Shown one piece after another: positions 23,601 to 35,415 of a stretch of DNA of 64,000 bases. The stretch spans positions 6,820,001 through 6,884,000 of the forward strand of contig JACDQD010000103.1 in NCBI GenBank assembly GCA_019843655.1, read 5' to 3'. The stretch is from Lethocerus indicus. Its lineage: Eukaryota > Arthropoda > Insecta > Hemiptera > Belostomatidae. Both the position numbers and the translations under genes were made by a program. Within the stretch, counting starts at the first letter, position 1; every line of letters starts with the position of its first letter. Below the pieces are notes generated by a model, which was not told the DNA's origin, made no database searches, and was given only the letters and a program-made list of their open reading frames with translations.

Positions 23601-26554
23601 GAGCTAGACGGCTCGGTGGATCTCCACAGGTCGATAGATTTCAGGAGGCGGCTGCGAATTAACTATTTGTTGGGGAGCGATAGTTTTGATCTGGATGAGC
23701 TATTCGATTTACCGTTCATTCATCCGAGTCGCAACGGAAGAGAACGCTATTCCGCCTCAAGATCTGCGATTCATTCACCCCACTTGCGTCTTTGTTTTTG
23801 GTCCGCGACCCCATTTAATAATTACGCAATTAACCGGGTAGAGTGAGCTCGGCGGTGGGCGTATTAAAGTATGTAATCTTTTTTCTACGAGGAAACGCTC
23901 CTCCGACAGTCGGCGGTGAGTCTTCGAGCGAGAGAAAACTAAAAATGGCGGACGTAACGACCGGTTTCAGTCGGTCCCTTCCTGTACCAAGTGGGACCGG
24001 GAAGAGGCCTAGATCGGTCGCGGTACAGGCCGCCACCAACTCACACTTACAACACCATTCGTTTCAATTTTAGAAGTGCATCTCAACTACTGTCGATAGA
24101 AGGGTAGTTGATTTGAAATCTTAATACGGTGTTTATACAGTTTTTTAAGAAAACGTTTTGTATTACCCCGTGCTTAAAGAAACAATTTTCCTTTGTTGAG
24201 CTGTATTAACGGGGTGAGTATGGAGTCACCTCCTAAGGATATTTTCTCATTTTTTATGTTCTTTTGTTTCTCCTTGAATAACACCATAATAAAACATTGA
24301 AATAATATTAAAAATATAAATATAAATTTAATATTAACAATTCAGTTTATAACACGCGATGAAAACTACTTTTAATAAAAACAAATTTATGATTTATATA
24401 ATTGTTCTGGACCTGAACAGTTTACACGATTACTTTACTTTGTTTGTTCCCCGATTTTTCTTCTCTCATTATTTTTAAGTTCCGCCTTTCTGTCAGGCAA
24501 GAGCTAGATTGGGAGTAAATTAATTATTTTCTAATAAGGGGGCACTATAATTAGGCCGACACTAACAAGCAGTGGAGCAATTTAAAATTAGTGGAAACTC
24601 TTTTTCGTAAACAAAAATGCCGCTGTATTGTGAAAGCTTCTTTTAAATACCGTAGGTTTTTAAAAACAGGTATGTTAAACTTCATTTAAATACGTTTGCT
24701 CGTGATAAATTTGAAATTTGTGGTTTTACTGAACAAGAGTCGAATTTAAAGTTGGTGAAAAAAAAGAAACTTAATATCAATTATTCGCTGGATAATACTT
24801 CCAAATAGGATTGAACAGAATGATACCCCATGATGCACCTTCGAATTTCTAAATCTTGCACAGGACGGGAAGTATGTTTTCGAGCAATTTTCTGTTTCCT
24901 GCATCGAGAAGGAGAACCCACCGTCCGACGCGGTCTATTTAACATATAATTTCTCTTTACATGAAAGCTAATAGGTTGGCTTGTGGATTTGACGATGCTC
25001 ATGAAGAAGCGTCTTTTTCGTCGTAAATAGACGCGATTATATAAAAATCGAGTAATACAAAACGAGTATGTAGGCAAATGTTGTGCGGATGGTTTTGACT
25101 GTTCATGAAGTGAAAGTAATTTAGCGAACTACTCGAGAAGTGGGAGTTAGAACACCCGAGTAAGACGTGGAAATGTAAAAATGAATATCGATTTTTATAT
25201 TTAAATCAAACGAATTCAGTATTCTGGTTTTTTAGCTCGAGATAATCTTTATGTACATTGATTATTAAATAGAATCGGCCCTAATAGAGCCTAAAGATGT
25301 ACTTTACAAACTAGCTTTAACCTTTTTCTAGTGGTCCGAACCTACTACGAACCTCAGGGTAACCACAAAACGTGTCAACTTTTGTCTTCACATTTACCGC
25401 ACGAGATACTTTCAGGTAAGAGCAGTTGGTACGGTCCCAATAAACTTAGATGCTAATGCCGATAGCCGACAGGCAGAGACAGGCCGGTTTCTCTATTTTG
25501 TCATTGTGCCCTTTATATTTCACATTCTCACGAATATGAGGAAAGGAAAGTCGAGAGCTTAAGACTGCGTCTTATTATTGCACCGGAACAAGGTTAGGCA
25601 GTGTGACTGTTCTTATCTGCGCCTATAGAATAAAGACAGCAAAAATGCGACATGTTGTTGTTGTCTAAAGCTAAAGTTTTGGCCTCGTCCAGCGTCGTTC
25701 CCAGTACACGATCAGTGGTCGTTGCACCACGTCTTCCGTGCACGAACCTCCATGGGAACTAGGCCAGCCTCAACACCCTGCTGCCCAATCCATTAAACAT
25801 TAAATAAACTGTCAACTGGTGAAGTTAAAACAACTTCAGTAAATACCTGTTTTGTGTGTTCTGCGTGGGTTTGGAATACAGCAGTTTTCACAGCCTTCTG
25901 TCCCACTGGTTTGGTCTATTGCCAGACTGGTTTCGGCTACTCGCCGAAGATGCAGATCTTCAGTATGTGTCACTTTGACACATGGGATGTTTCCCATCAC
26001 TTACTTCGCTTGTAGTGCGTGGGTTGTCTTGTTTGTCGAGTATACATACATATATGTGTTTTGGATAGGGAAGGATTTCGTCAAGCGGCTTATATCTTTC
26101 TCAGATTATCGGGGGATTGTCATTGATTTGAGTTGCATTATCGGAGTGAATATGGAATCACTCTGGGTAACAAAAACTTGGTTTCAACTTGAAATATTTA
26201 CAGTTCGTTGCGTCTAAATATCATCGCGGCCGTTTTAATACTCCCCCCTTGCCTCGGAATGTACTATAACTTATATTTATGAGTACAATTGTGATATGTT
26301 TATGTATGACTGATAGACTCGATAACAGAAGCCACCTGATGGTGCTGGTACTTCATTTCACTTAAATTTAATGGCTAACAGGCCTCGGCTACAGCATGTG
26401 GATCTCCGGGCCGGTGCCGTTTAAACCGTCGTCGGAAAATAATGGATTGGATTAATCCTACCGGGCTTACCTTGTCCTGTTTTGGAGAGAGTGTAGACGC
26501 CGTGGCGAGGGCTAAGACAGCCGCCAAGAGAGCCCAACCCTGACCAAGCTCCAT
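19709..26554 (-). CDS. Odorant-binding protein, PBP/GOBP family, OBP59a/GOBP71-like
   Basis: Seven coding exons (5' to 3'): 26554-26471, 21226-21130, 21041-20932, 20802-20767, 20536-20380, 19925-19861 and 19729-19709, giving 189 residues with matching phases. Exon 1 encodes a clean signal peptide (MELGQGWALLAAVLALATAS) and ends at a strong GTAAGC donor in phase 0, as exon 2 requires. The OBP cysteines are C50, C98, C102 (C-x3-C in CLLHC), C145, C167 and C176 (C-x8-C in CDVSYDLFNC), with extra cysteines C33 and C185. A secreted ligand carrier with six helices is expected. The 21-residue C4-C5 gap, the extra cysteines and the KREAFTGEDRRIAG segment suggest the conserved OBP59a/GOBP71 subgroup, which is tied to humidity sensing in flies. 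Without the GTAATT donor at the end of exon 5, translation would stop two codons later. The last exon is the least certain. Intron 1 is 5.2 kb and holds a retroelement scrap. Confidence 0.85.
20104..20210. repeat. Low-complexity (TAA/ATT)n tract
   Basis: Imperfect TAA and ATT triplet runs inside an intron of the odorant-binding protein gene. Confidence 0.85.
20621..20677. repeat. (AT)n microsatellite
   Basis: About 57 bases of alternating AT followed by a short CA-rich tail, in the intron between the fourth and fifth exons of the odorant-binding protein gene. Confidence 0.95.
21522..21743 (-). mobile_element. Degenerate Jockey-like non-LTR reverse transcriptase fragment
   Basis: About 73 codons resembling the thumb region at the C-terminal end of Jockey-type reverse transcriptase: a TLTWNPHIK block, then ISKLGLNNRLLLYNTIL, then a decayed RAEILRNINITDVI segment. 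The spacing between the first two blocks is shorter than in intact elements, so residues have been lost. No ATG, no upstream RT or endonuclease domain and no poly(A) tail were found. It is a dead scrap in the first intron of the odorant-binding protein gene, near where CpG density changes. Confidence 0.6.
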
Positions 26555-29206
26555 CTTCTTGTGCCGGACCACCGAATGAAAGTGAAACCGAAGCGTCCTA
26601 ACTGTGCCCCTGTCGACTCCCGCTTTCGTAAGCCACCCCTCCAACTCGCATCGCTCTCCCACCTTCTTACCACCTAGAATACACGCGCTGGATATTAAAA
26701 AAACAACAATCGAACAACATAATATTATGGAAGCACTCTGACAACTTTGCAAGAAGGGTTTTTTCCCAGCGATACACTGTCTCCGGACGGGTGGACGGGG
26801 GTCTTCCCTTTGCGAAGTTCCCTCCGCGAGGGTGAAGCGTTTTGCGAGGAAGCGAGGAGGAGTGTACCCGACGAGTATTCGCCGGAAGAAACCGATGGGG
26901 AGGAATGATTCAATTCAGAATGTAAGATTAATCAACCAGTCACCAGGCTGTCTTAAGAGCAAAACTTTCACATATGCCAACCAGAAGAAAGAATCAAATA
27001 ACAAAAATATGCAGAATACGTTGGAAATACAACTCTCCGCCTAAGCTAGGTTAATTTTAAATCAATAAATAATGAAATGGAGTCCTGAATGAAGCCTGGC
27101 GGTTTTAAATGCTGACCAAAATAATATTCTATAAATACAACTCCAGATTATCTTCTAGGAGTTTTTGAAAAATAAAATTTAATGCTGCTATGGCTATTCA
27201 CGAAACAGTGGTTAGATTGTTCCTCTGTTCAATGTCCGCTGAGATATGTTAATATCTTCAGTTCTGGTTCAAGTTATTCTGAATTGAACACACGTTCTAT
27301 TTCCTGAGTGGTGCAAAAATGGAGAAACTTTTCATAACATCCTGTGACCGCATTGTAGTCCAATTTACGAATTCTTTAAACGACAGCAAACATTCATCTT
27401 TCGTAATCCGCATCCATAAAGCGACTCCTCCGGGTCATATTTCAAAATTGGCTTACGCACGTAATATATTGAATATTGTGTTATACATTGAGGTTTAAAG
27501 TATCAGGTTTAAAATACTTCGTCGAATAAATAAGGATAAAAATTTCTAAATTAAATTTAACTATTTATTTCCGCCTCGTTGATAGCATCTATCGATTGTC
27601 GTCGACACAGAAAATCATTACAAACAATCGAAGCATAATTTAGAGGTTCGAATTTTGAACGGGGTGTATCGACACATTTAAAGAAAAGCCTTTTCCCTTG
27701 TACGATAAATAATTCATTTTTTTGCAATATAAATTATGACGATTTCCATATCTATTTTTAATGAGTAAATATATGTCTTACAAACAAATAAAACAAGTAT
27801 AGACTATTCATTCCCCATTTAATAAATAATGTACAGTTTCACATCCTGTCGGAAATTATAATTGAACTGTTGAATGCCCAATTTGTATGCAATTATTTTG
27901 TAAACGACCGTGACCCAAGGTTGCATCAACGAGGGTGCGTCCAAATGAAATTTTATGTACGATTTGTATTGCAATGGAGCATGAAAAAAGATGGAAGGTA
28001 ACCTCTTGCCATTTCAGATCATAAATTGAACATAAGAAGAATATTCCGGTTACATTTACTTTTTTAACAAACTGAATGACTGACTGAGAGTGATGAAGGC
28101 CCTTTGGCGCAGTATGTTTCCCCACTTTGGGATGACGGTTACGCTAATAGGAAAGCAAATACAACATCGCGTCAGGTATTTGCCTAACATCTCAAGCACG
28201 AGAAAAAAACGGACATGGAGGACTTGGAAGAAGAGATCCAAATAGAGCACTAATTGGACCACTAATGCGATCGTCGCTAATCTTGGAAATACATCGGAAC
28301 AACCACCTAAACTGCAGAATTCAGTCCAGATGTTGAACGCCGTGACACCTTTATACCAGTCCGTATTGACCTTTTTTCACGATTTCAAGAAAAGGTCAGA
28401 TCCCCTAACGGGTCAGAGTGCTTCGTCCGTGATTTTAGTACTCTGCCAGGGCCACGGGTATAAGTCGGCAGGAATTTATTTCTTTCGGTTTCATGCCTAA
28501 TTTTAATAAAACTGAATTTTAACTTGAATTGTCACACCTACCTGGTTTAAACCTTGAAGAAATATTTGCTTACATACCTCCTAATATATATAACAATTCG
28601 CTATATGTTTAGATTTATGTACCAACCTTATTCATATAGTATGCGAAGATCGTTAATAGCTAATAAGGGAAAATTTTCGCTACATCCAATATTTAAATTT
28701 ATTTGGTCTCACACCACTGCTCAGTAAACCAAAACTTTATCAGCTAAAGAAAAATTGCGCTATAAAAATATAGACAAAAAACTAACATTTTGATCAGTCA
28801 AGCCTGGCAACATAAAGCTTGTTTGATTAGAAGTAATGCGTGTTTTTACTATCCAGCCATTTTCAAATGTTTTAATTGGTATTTATCTTAATAATATATA
28901 TTTCTTTGTTGATTAATACTTTATAGGGGTAAGGAAATCTTAACTCTAGTTTATCTATCAAGTAATGAAAGGAAACAGCATTTATGAACCTTGGTATTAT
29001 GCATACAATTGCGACTAATTTAAAATTATGTTTTAATAAACATTTTAGTCATTTTAAAGTACAAAGAATATTGTACGGTATTTGTCATAGGATGCCTTTA
29101 TTGTTCAGGAGCTAGTAAATAAGGGATAAGATTTGACTTTTCCACTGGTCCTATTTGACCGCCCAGTGGGAGGTTTCAGTTGGCAGGTTCCAATTTCATC
29201 ACTGAT
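26555..29206. other. Intergenic DNA between the OBP promoter and RTN4IP1
   Basis: Divergent promoters lie at either end. The 5' flank of the odorant-binding protein gene (26555-26900) is GC- and CpG-rich. The middle holds only short open frames without recognisable domains, including overlapping ones at 27.86-28.26 kb. CpG falls off near 28.5 kb. Confidence 0.5.
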
Positions 29207-31270
29207 ATGAATGTTTCCAGACGTTTTACTTCTTTGATTTCCCGCAAACTGCATGCCCTCGGCATGCTTCGCGACCCTTCGACAGCGACAGACGTTGTCC
29301 CTCCACCGTCCGACTTCGGTTCGGACAACGCAATGTCCGCATGGACGGTCAGGCCGTCGGGGAAAATTGAACTTGAAGAAGTCAAAATGCCCATCATTAG
29401 GAAACCGAGCGAAGTTTTGGTCAAAGTAATGGCTGTTTCCGTAAATCCTATCGATGTGGCAATGCTAAGTAAGTATCTTCTTAAAGGAATGAGTTAGTTT
29501 CATGTAAGAGTTTATTTTGATCAATAACAAGGGAATCAAATTAAGACTGCCTGTTCAGTTTTTTTTTATAATTCATTTGAATTAATATAATTCAATCAAG
29601 TATAATATATGTATAGTGGACTTAGGTTTTATATTATATTGTCACCGTTTTTCAGATGGTTATGGGAAGGTGGTATTGAACACTATCCGGCAGATTGATG
29701 GTACCGCAGACACTATGGGAAAGACTTTGATATTGGGTAGAGATTTTGCAGGTGAGATTGTTGCCAAAGGAAACGGAGTAAGAAATGATCTGATGGTAGG
29801 TGACCTGGTCTACGGGGTAGTTCCTCCCCATATGCAAGGTTGCCATGCTGAGATGGTTGTTGCTGAAGAATCATTGGTAATTCAATACTTTTCCCCCCAC
29901 ACATAGTTCTAATCTGCTTTTCAATTCGATAGGAAATTAAGAGCTATTATTATTTCTATAAGGTTTCACGTAAACCTGGTGGATTCGAAATTCAGTACGC
30001 ATCTGGCGTTCTATATGCAGGGTTGACGGCTTGGAGTGCTTTGTTTCTTAGCGGGGATATGTTTTTAACTACGGCACAAAGAAAACGTGCTCTGGTCATA
30101 GGTGCATCCGGTGGGGTAGGATCATCCGCTGTTCAACTTCTTAAGGCATGGGGAGCAGAAGTACGTATTATTATCCTACATTTTAAATAAAATGGTGAGG
30201 TCAGTATGTTTATTAAATAGTCTGTGTTCTTAAATGAGCTTCATTTTCAGGTAGTTGCTACTTGCCGGACTGATGCTGTGAATATAGTTGGAACTTTAAG
30301 TCCAGATACTATTATTGATTATACCTCTCGAGATGCACTACACGAAATTGCTTCAGTTGGAAAGTGGGAAAATAGCTTTAGAGGAGTTTAAAAACTTATT
30401 CAGTTTTTTAATCTTCAATCATTTGAGAAATTTGTTCAAACAAATTAATTTAATCTGTTTAAATATATTTTTAAAATCAGTACATTTTTTGTCCACATTT
30501 CTATGTTGACTATGTACACTTGTACACTTTTCTTTTCAGATATGATATTATCCTGGATGCATCCGGCAGTGTTAACCCAACAACATATATTCCATTGTTA
30601 AAAGATTGGTCGAATGCCAAATTTATTACCCTGCGTTCACCATTCTTGAAGAACACAGATTCTCATGGTCTGATGGTCGGTATGATGTACAACGCAGCCG
30701 ACTTTGTAATGTCCAATGTGTCTAGTGGTGCCCCCATCAAGGGGACTTCTATCAGATGGGCATTTTTTGCCCCCCTTCCCACTGGTGTCAAAGAATTAGC
30801 TCGCCTTGTTAATTTAAAGAAGGTAGTCTCCACAAATGTTATATACTAAATTATTATTTCACTTTTCATGGACCTTTGGATATTGCTATTGTTTTAGTAC
30901 AAGATTAAACAAGAGAAAAAATACAAATTCTTATAGTTCTGACATTAATTCATTGGAAAATATTTATTTAATGTTTAATTTAATATAATTCTGAAACTTC
31001 TTATTTTATCTCAGCCTTTATTCTTAAGTAGTATATATATTAATTATTTACTATCCTGATCATAGTTCATGTGCAAGGTAGTTATAATAATATTAATTTT
31101 TAAAAATGTATTTCTAAATTGAAATTTTTTTTATTTTTAACTTTCCACATTTATTTCAGTTTTCCCCTCTGATAGACTCAGTGTTTGAATTTAATGATTT
31201 ACCAGCAGCTTATGAGAAGATGAGTAAAGGCCATGCGAGAGGAAAGATAATTGTGACAATGAACAAGTGA
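29207..31270 (+). CDS. RTN4IP1: RTN4IP1-like mitochondrial NAD(P)H oxidoreductase
   Basis: Six exons: 29207-29468, 29656-29876, 29963-30160, 30251-30363, 30540-30822 and 31160-31270, 395 residues, close to the 396 of the human protein. It is a zinc-less medium-chain dehydrogenase/reductase of the quinone-oxidoreductase type; the mammalian relative acts in mitochondrial coenzyme Q metabolism and optic-nerve maintenance. The N-terminus (MNVSRRFTSLISRKLHALG) is basic and mitochondrial-like. The GroES-like half includes AVSVNPIDVAML, LGRDFAGEIVAKG and GDLVYGVV. The Rossmann nucleotide-binding turn ALVIGASGGVGSS is at about residues 204-215. The protein ends in GKIIVTMNK. I took the first in-frame ATG; the frame is open nine codons upstream. 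The 5' exon is CpG-rich while the rest is CpG-poor. WARS2 starts about 360 bases downstream on the same strand. Confidence 0.93.
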
Positions 31271-31393
31271 ATGCGGGATAATCTAGCTTTAATTATCATT
31301 TAATTACTTAGTCATAATCTCTGTGCATATTTTGAGGAATTTTTATATGCATTATTATTTTATAGTATTGTTATAATTGTACAAATTTGCTAT

Positions 31394-31399
31394 AATAAA
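31394..31399 (+). terminator. Poly(A) signal of RTN4IP1
   Basis: AATAAA 124 bases after the stop codon and about 230 bases before the WARS2 start codon. Confidence 0.6.
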
Positions 31400-31627
31400 A
31401 CAAACAATAGTAATTGTTCTTATGTAATTTTTTTCTCATGTAATTTCCCTGTGTTAATATTCTTACTTATAAAATAATAATGACTTATTAATTTTGATTT
31501 TAAGAGACTGATAAATCTGATATCCCAAATTGTATTGCACTTCCTAACCTAACCAGGAAATCAATATGAATATCCACCATTGATAACATAACCTCCCTCA
31601 GGGAAGGTTATGAAGTTGTTATGAAAC

Positions 31628-33585
31628 ATGCTCAGAAATTTGAAATTGTGTTCTGTATGTGTTAAAAAAATTCAGCCATCAAATGAATTTAGAACCAGCA
31701 CATTAAACTATGCTACATCTTCTGTAAGTTCTGTTTTGTCTTTGCTTTATACCAAATGTAATTAATTTTTTTTAATTAAGTAAAATCACTAGATTTATTT
31801 TGTGCCCTAGACGAACAAGTGGAAAAAAAGAATATTCTCTGGAATTCAACCAACTGGGATAATTCATATAGGAAATTATTTTGGTGCTGTTAAGAAATGG
31901 GTTAAACTGCAGAATGAAGGCAATGATGTCATTTACAGTATTGTTGATTTACATTCTATCACGCTACCTCAGGTAACTAAAATATATATAGCCAGGGTTG
32001 CTGTTGTTTTGCCTGTCATCCCAATTGTAGCATTAATAATTGTGTTATTGCAGGAACCAAAAGAATTACAAAATAGTATTCTTTTGATGACATCTTCCCT
32101 TATTGCTTGTGGCATTGATCCTTCAAAATGCATTCTTTTTCAACAATCAAAGGTAAACAAAATCAACTAAATTTTTCTTTTTTAAGCTAATTTGTAGTAT
32201 TTATTTTACCAAAATAAGATTAATATTATTTTATGTGCTTACTTTGTGATTGCAAGTAAATAGAAGTAGTGTTTATTAAGCCTGTAGCTTATGATTATGA
32301 TATAAAATACTTTGTTCTCTACCTTTTATTTAATAGAGAATATTTTTAGGTGACTTACCATACATTGTTAAGTTGGGTTTTTGGATGCTTGACCACAAAC
32401 ACTCGACTTTCACATTTCCCTCAATTTAAAGAGAAATCAGCTTCTATTAAGGATATTCCTCTAGGATTATTTATATATCCGGTGCTACAAGCTGCTGATA
32501 TCCTTCTTTATAAGTAACATATTTTTCTTTCCGAACTTCTAATTGAATGTAGTATTGTTTTTCTCCATTAAAGAAATTTCTTTACTTAAATTGCTTATTG
32601 ATCTTTCTTTGTATCTCAGAGCAACTGAAGTTCCAATAGGAGAGGATCAAGTACAGCATCTACATCTTGCTCAACATTTAGTACATGCATTTAACAACAG
32701 ATTTGGAGAAACATTTCCTATACCTCAGTGTTTAGTTGACAGTGAGTACAGTTTATTTTAATTTCATATAACAATTACAAAAATATTATATTCACTAATT
32801 TAATACAGATATAATGATCTGTATTATTATTCTTATGCTGTATGCATTCACTATTAAACAAATAAAGTACTATTATTTCACAGATGAATGGGTTTTTCCT
32901 CAAGAAGCAGAAATAATTGAATACAACTGGTGTACATTTTCCTGTCTCAGTTTATTAATATATTTGATCCATGGTAATTCATGTTTCTACCTAATAGGTG
33001 GCCTAGAAGGTGGCAGAATCAGAAGTTTGAGAGAACCTGAACGTAAAATGTCAAAGTCACACACTGATGTTCGAAGTCGTATTGACATTACTGATTCACC
33101 TGATGTGATAGTCTCAAAAATTAAAAAAGCAGTAACAGATTTTACTTCAGCTATTACCTACGACCCCGAAAACAGACCAGGCGTATCTAACCTTATAGCT
33201 TTGTACTCTTTGGCCACAGGCAAAACTCCTGAACAGACATGTGATGAATATAGCCATTTGGATACTGGAAAGTAGGTACAGTATATTAATAAATGAAGTA
33301 TTTGAACTTTATAATGAATTTAAATCAAATTTATATTTTTGCAGGTTTAAACTTGTAGTTGCAGATGCACTGATTGCCCATTTGATGCCCATTAGGGATG
33401 AAATAATGCACCTCAACAATTCGCCTGAATATTTAGAGCAATCATTGAATCTGGGGGCTGAGAAAGCAAATAATATTGCGGAAGCAACATGGCTTGAAAT
33501 CAGTCAAAAAATTGGTTTTGACACTAAATTATTAGTAGAAAAGAAGTTGAAAAAGATAAATGCAATTAAACCTGCTAAAATATAA
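31628..33585 (+). CDS. WARS2: Tryptophan-tRNA ligase, mitochondrial
   Basis: Seven exons: 31628-31723, 31811-31972, 32054-32152, 32350-32513, 32620-32741, 32998-33271 and 33345-33585, 385 residues. It charges mitochondrial tRNA-Trp. It is a class I synthetase of the bacterial type. The HIGH-type motif appears as HIGN in [12 protein letters not shown] (residues 51-54) and the second signature is an exact KMSKS at 231-235. [12 protein letters not shown] and [12 protein letters not shown] are typical of TrpRS. The first 30 residues ([18 protein letters not shown]...) are basic and lack acidic residues until E20, as a mitochondrial presequence should. I chose the ATG at 31628 because only it gives a phase-0 exon 1 joined to exon 2 at ACG; the ATG at 31710 is out of frame. 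The next gene is convergent. Confidence 0.94.
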
Positions 33586-34109
33586 TTTTTTTTACAAGTA
33601 ATGTAATACTCCTGCAGTTGTTTAAAAACTGGTAAGAATGTGAAAAAATTTAATTATCAATTACCAGTAACTAGGGATTTATATTATAATTATTAAATGT
33701 TAATGGTTTATAATTAGAATATATAAAAATATTATTTATATTGAAATAATATTGCCCTTATTTATTCCTGCATTTTAGCCAAATGCTAAGACACCAGTTT
33801 TATAAAGCAATTTCTGAATAAAATAATATTGAATTGTTATTGCAGATTTTGGCAAGAATTTGATACAATATTTCATATAAGACAGGGATTCAGGGTGGTC
33901 GGGAAATTGGAAAAAAATTACTTCTAAGGGATATGTACACCCAGATGATATTATTATATTCATACACATTTTTGTACTAACATAATTCCGGGAAAATATA
34001 TGGCTAAGTTTACGAATAACAAAAATTTATTCATATATTCTACACATTTTTTTAATAATAGAGTGAAACTGATTTCAATAGTTTATCTACAACCGTTTGA
34101 CTGGAGTGT
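33586..34109. other. Convergent intergenic region with two poly(A) signals
   Basis: 3' ends of WARS2 (+) and ATP5F1D (-). Canonical AATAAA is at 33817-33822 on the plus strand, and TTTATT at 34026-34031 reads AATAAA on the minus strand. No gene is seen. Confidence 0.5.
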
Positions 34110-35415
34110 TTAGACAGCGGCCTGGACAAGGGCTTCAGCTACTTCGACGGCAATCTGAGCCTCAGCTTTTTCCAGATCTGTCGTTGCCCTGGATAAGTCC
34201 GACTGAGCTTGGCTTAATGCCTCCCTCGCTGCACCACCATCAAGGTCTTCCACCGGGTGGGCTTCCTCCGCCAAAACTTGTACTGAAGAATCATCATTTA
34301 TCGTCACCTGAAATACCCGGCCTAAGTTCTAAAATTGTCCTCATACTCAATTTTTTTTCAAATATAGGGCAAATATACCAGTGGGCCATATGTGATTGTC
34401 TGATCACTTATCCCTAATTAATTGGGATATATGTTTCAACACCTGTAGTGAGACTTAAACTATGGACTCTTTCGCTTGAGTGACATGGTTCATGGAACAC
34501 AACCATGGTTCCATGGTTCAGTCATTGTCACTGAACTGTGCTATGAAGCAGCTGCTCAATTTTATAGTAGCTGGTATCAACAATTTATTAATGATTTATT
34601 AACCTTTCCATTAAGTTGCATAACAATTATATTTCAATTAATGTTAAAAACTAAATGTTTACTGCATTAAATGCAATCTAATTATAAGATTATTCGGTAT
34701 AATTTTTCAAAATTAGGGAGTAAATAAATTATAGTATATCAGGAACATGATTTTGATAAAATCCCATATCTTAAAATGTTTAGAAAAAGAAGTTCAAGTG
34801 TGTGGTTCATTATTTTTTTAAACCAACGATATTTTATAATTTAGCCATTTTCGAGGTTAACTCACAGTGCCACTGGAAACAAATATTTTCTTAGAAGAAC
34901 CATCCTGTTCAAAAACTGTAACTACTCCAGGTTTGAGTATGGCTAGTGTTGGAACATGATTAGGTAGGATACCGAATGAACCGCTGAATGAGGGCACATC
35001 AACTTGACGCACATTTGAGTTTGCGTAGAATACCTGAAAGAACGATTAAACATAAAATTAGAAGCATAATAAAACCAACAGACAATGACTGATATGCAAT
35101 AAATAGAAATAGATCATTGGATATCAAATGAATATTGAGATATTTATATGTTCAACAAGTGTGAAATGCTGGGAAACCAAAAGAAATATATGCCAGAAAT
35201 TCAAGATTGTGCAGGTTTAAATATTTTGCAACAAAGATAAAACATACTTTAATAATAATAATTAGTAATACACGATTTAGTTTTCTCACCCTGTTTGCTG
35301 CTGCTAGTGTGAAATTCATTTCATCGGCATATCCCCTTTTAGAATGAACCCTTACTGCCGGCCTAGATGACAGCAACCTCAATGCTGACCTACTGGACCT
35401 TGCTAACCCTGCCAT
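34110..35415 (-). CDS. ATP5F1D: ATP synthase subunit delta, mitochondrial
   Basis: Three exons (5' to 3'): 35415-35290, 35033-34866 and 34307-34110, all joined in phase 0, 163 residues. This is the central-stalk delta subunit of F1Fo ATP synthase (bacterial epsilon homolog), coupling c-ring rotation to F1. The presequence (MAGLARSSRSALRLLSSRPA) is Arg/Ser-rich. The beta-sandwich domain runs from MNFTLAAANRVFY, through VPSFSGSFGILPNHVPTLA and KPGVVTVFE, to FVSSGTVTINDDSSVQVLAE. The C-terminal helical hairpin is Ala-rich (SRATTDLEKAEAQIAVEVAE). CpGs cluster around the 5' end (about 35.29-35.76 kb), marking the promoter inside an otherwise CpG-poor block. Confidence 0.96.

Noticed and set aside
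24781..25077. 98-codon basic frame that looks faintly transposase-like
   Set aside because: No catalytic motif or terminal repeats could be found; resemblance is too weak.
27856..28262. Overlapping frames in 27.86-28.26 kb considered as a transposon relic
   Set aside because: No reading frame matches a transposase or reverse transcriptase that I recognise.
31710..31723. ATG at 31710 as the WARS2 start
   Set aside because: It would join exon 2 out of frame; the ATG at 31628 gives phase 0 and a mitochondrial leader.
32814..32997. Open frame running from WARS2 intron 5 into exon 6
   Set aside because: It lies between good splice sites, and the spliced join gives the conserved [14 protein letters not shown] segment; the upstream part is unlike any TrpRS.
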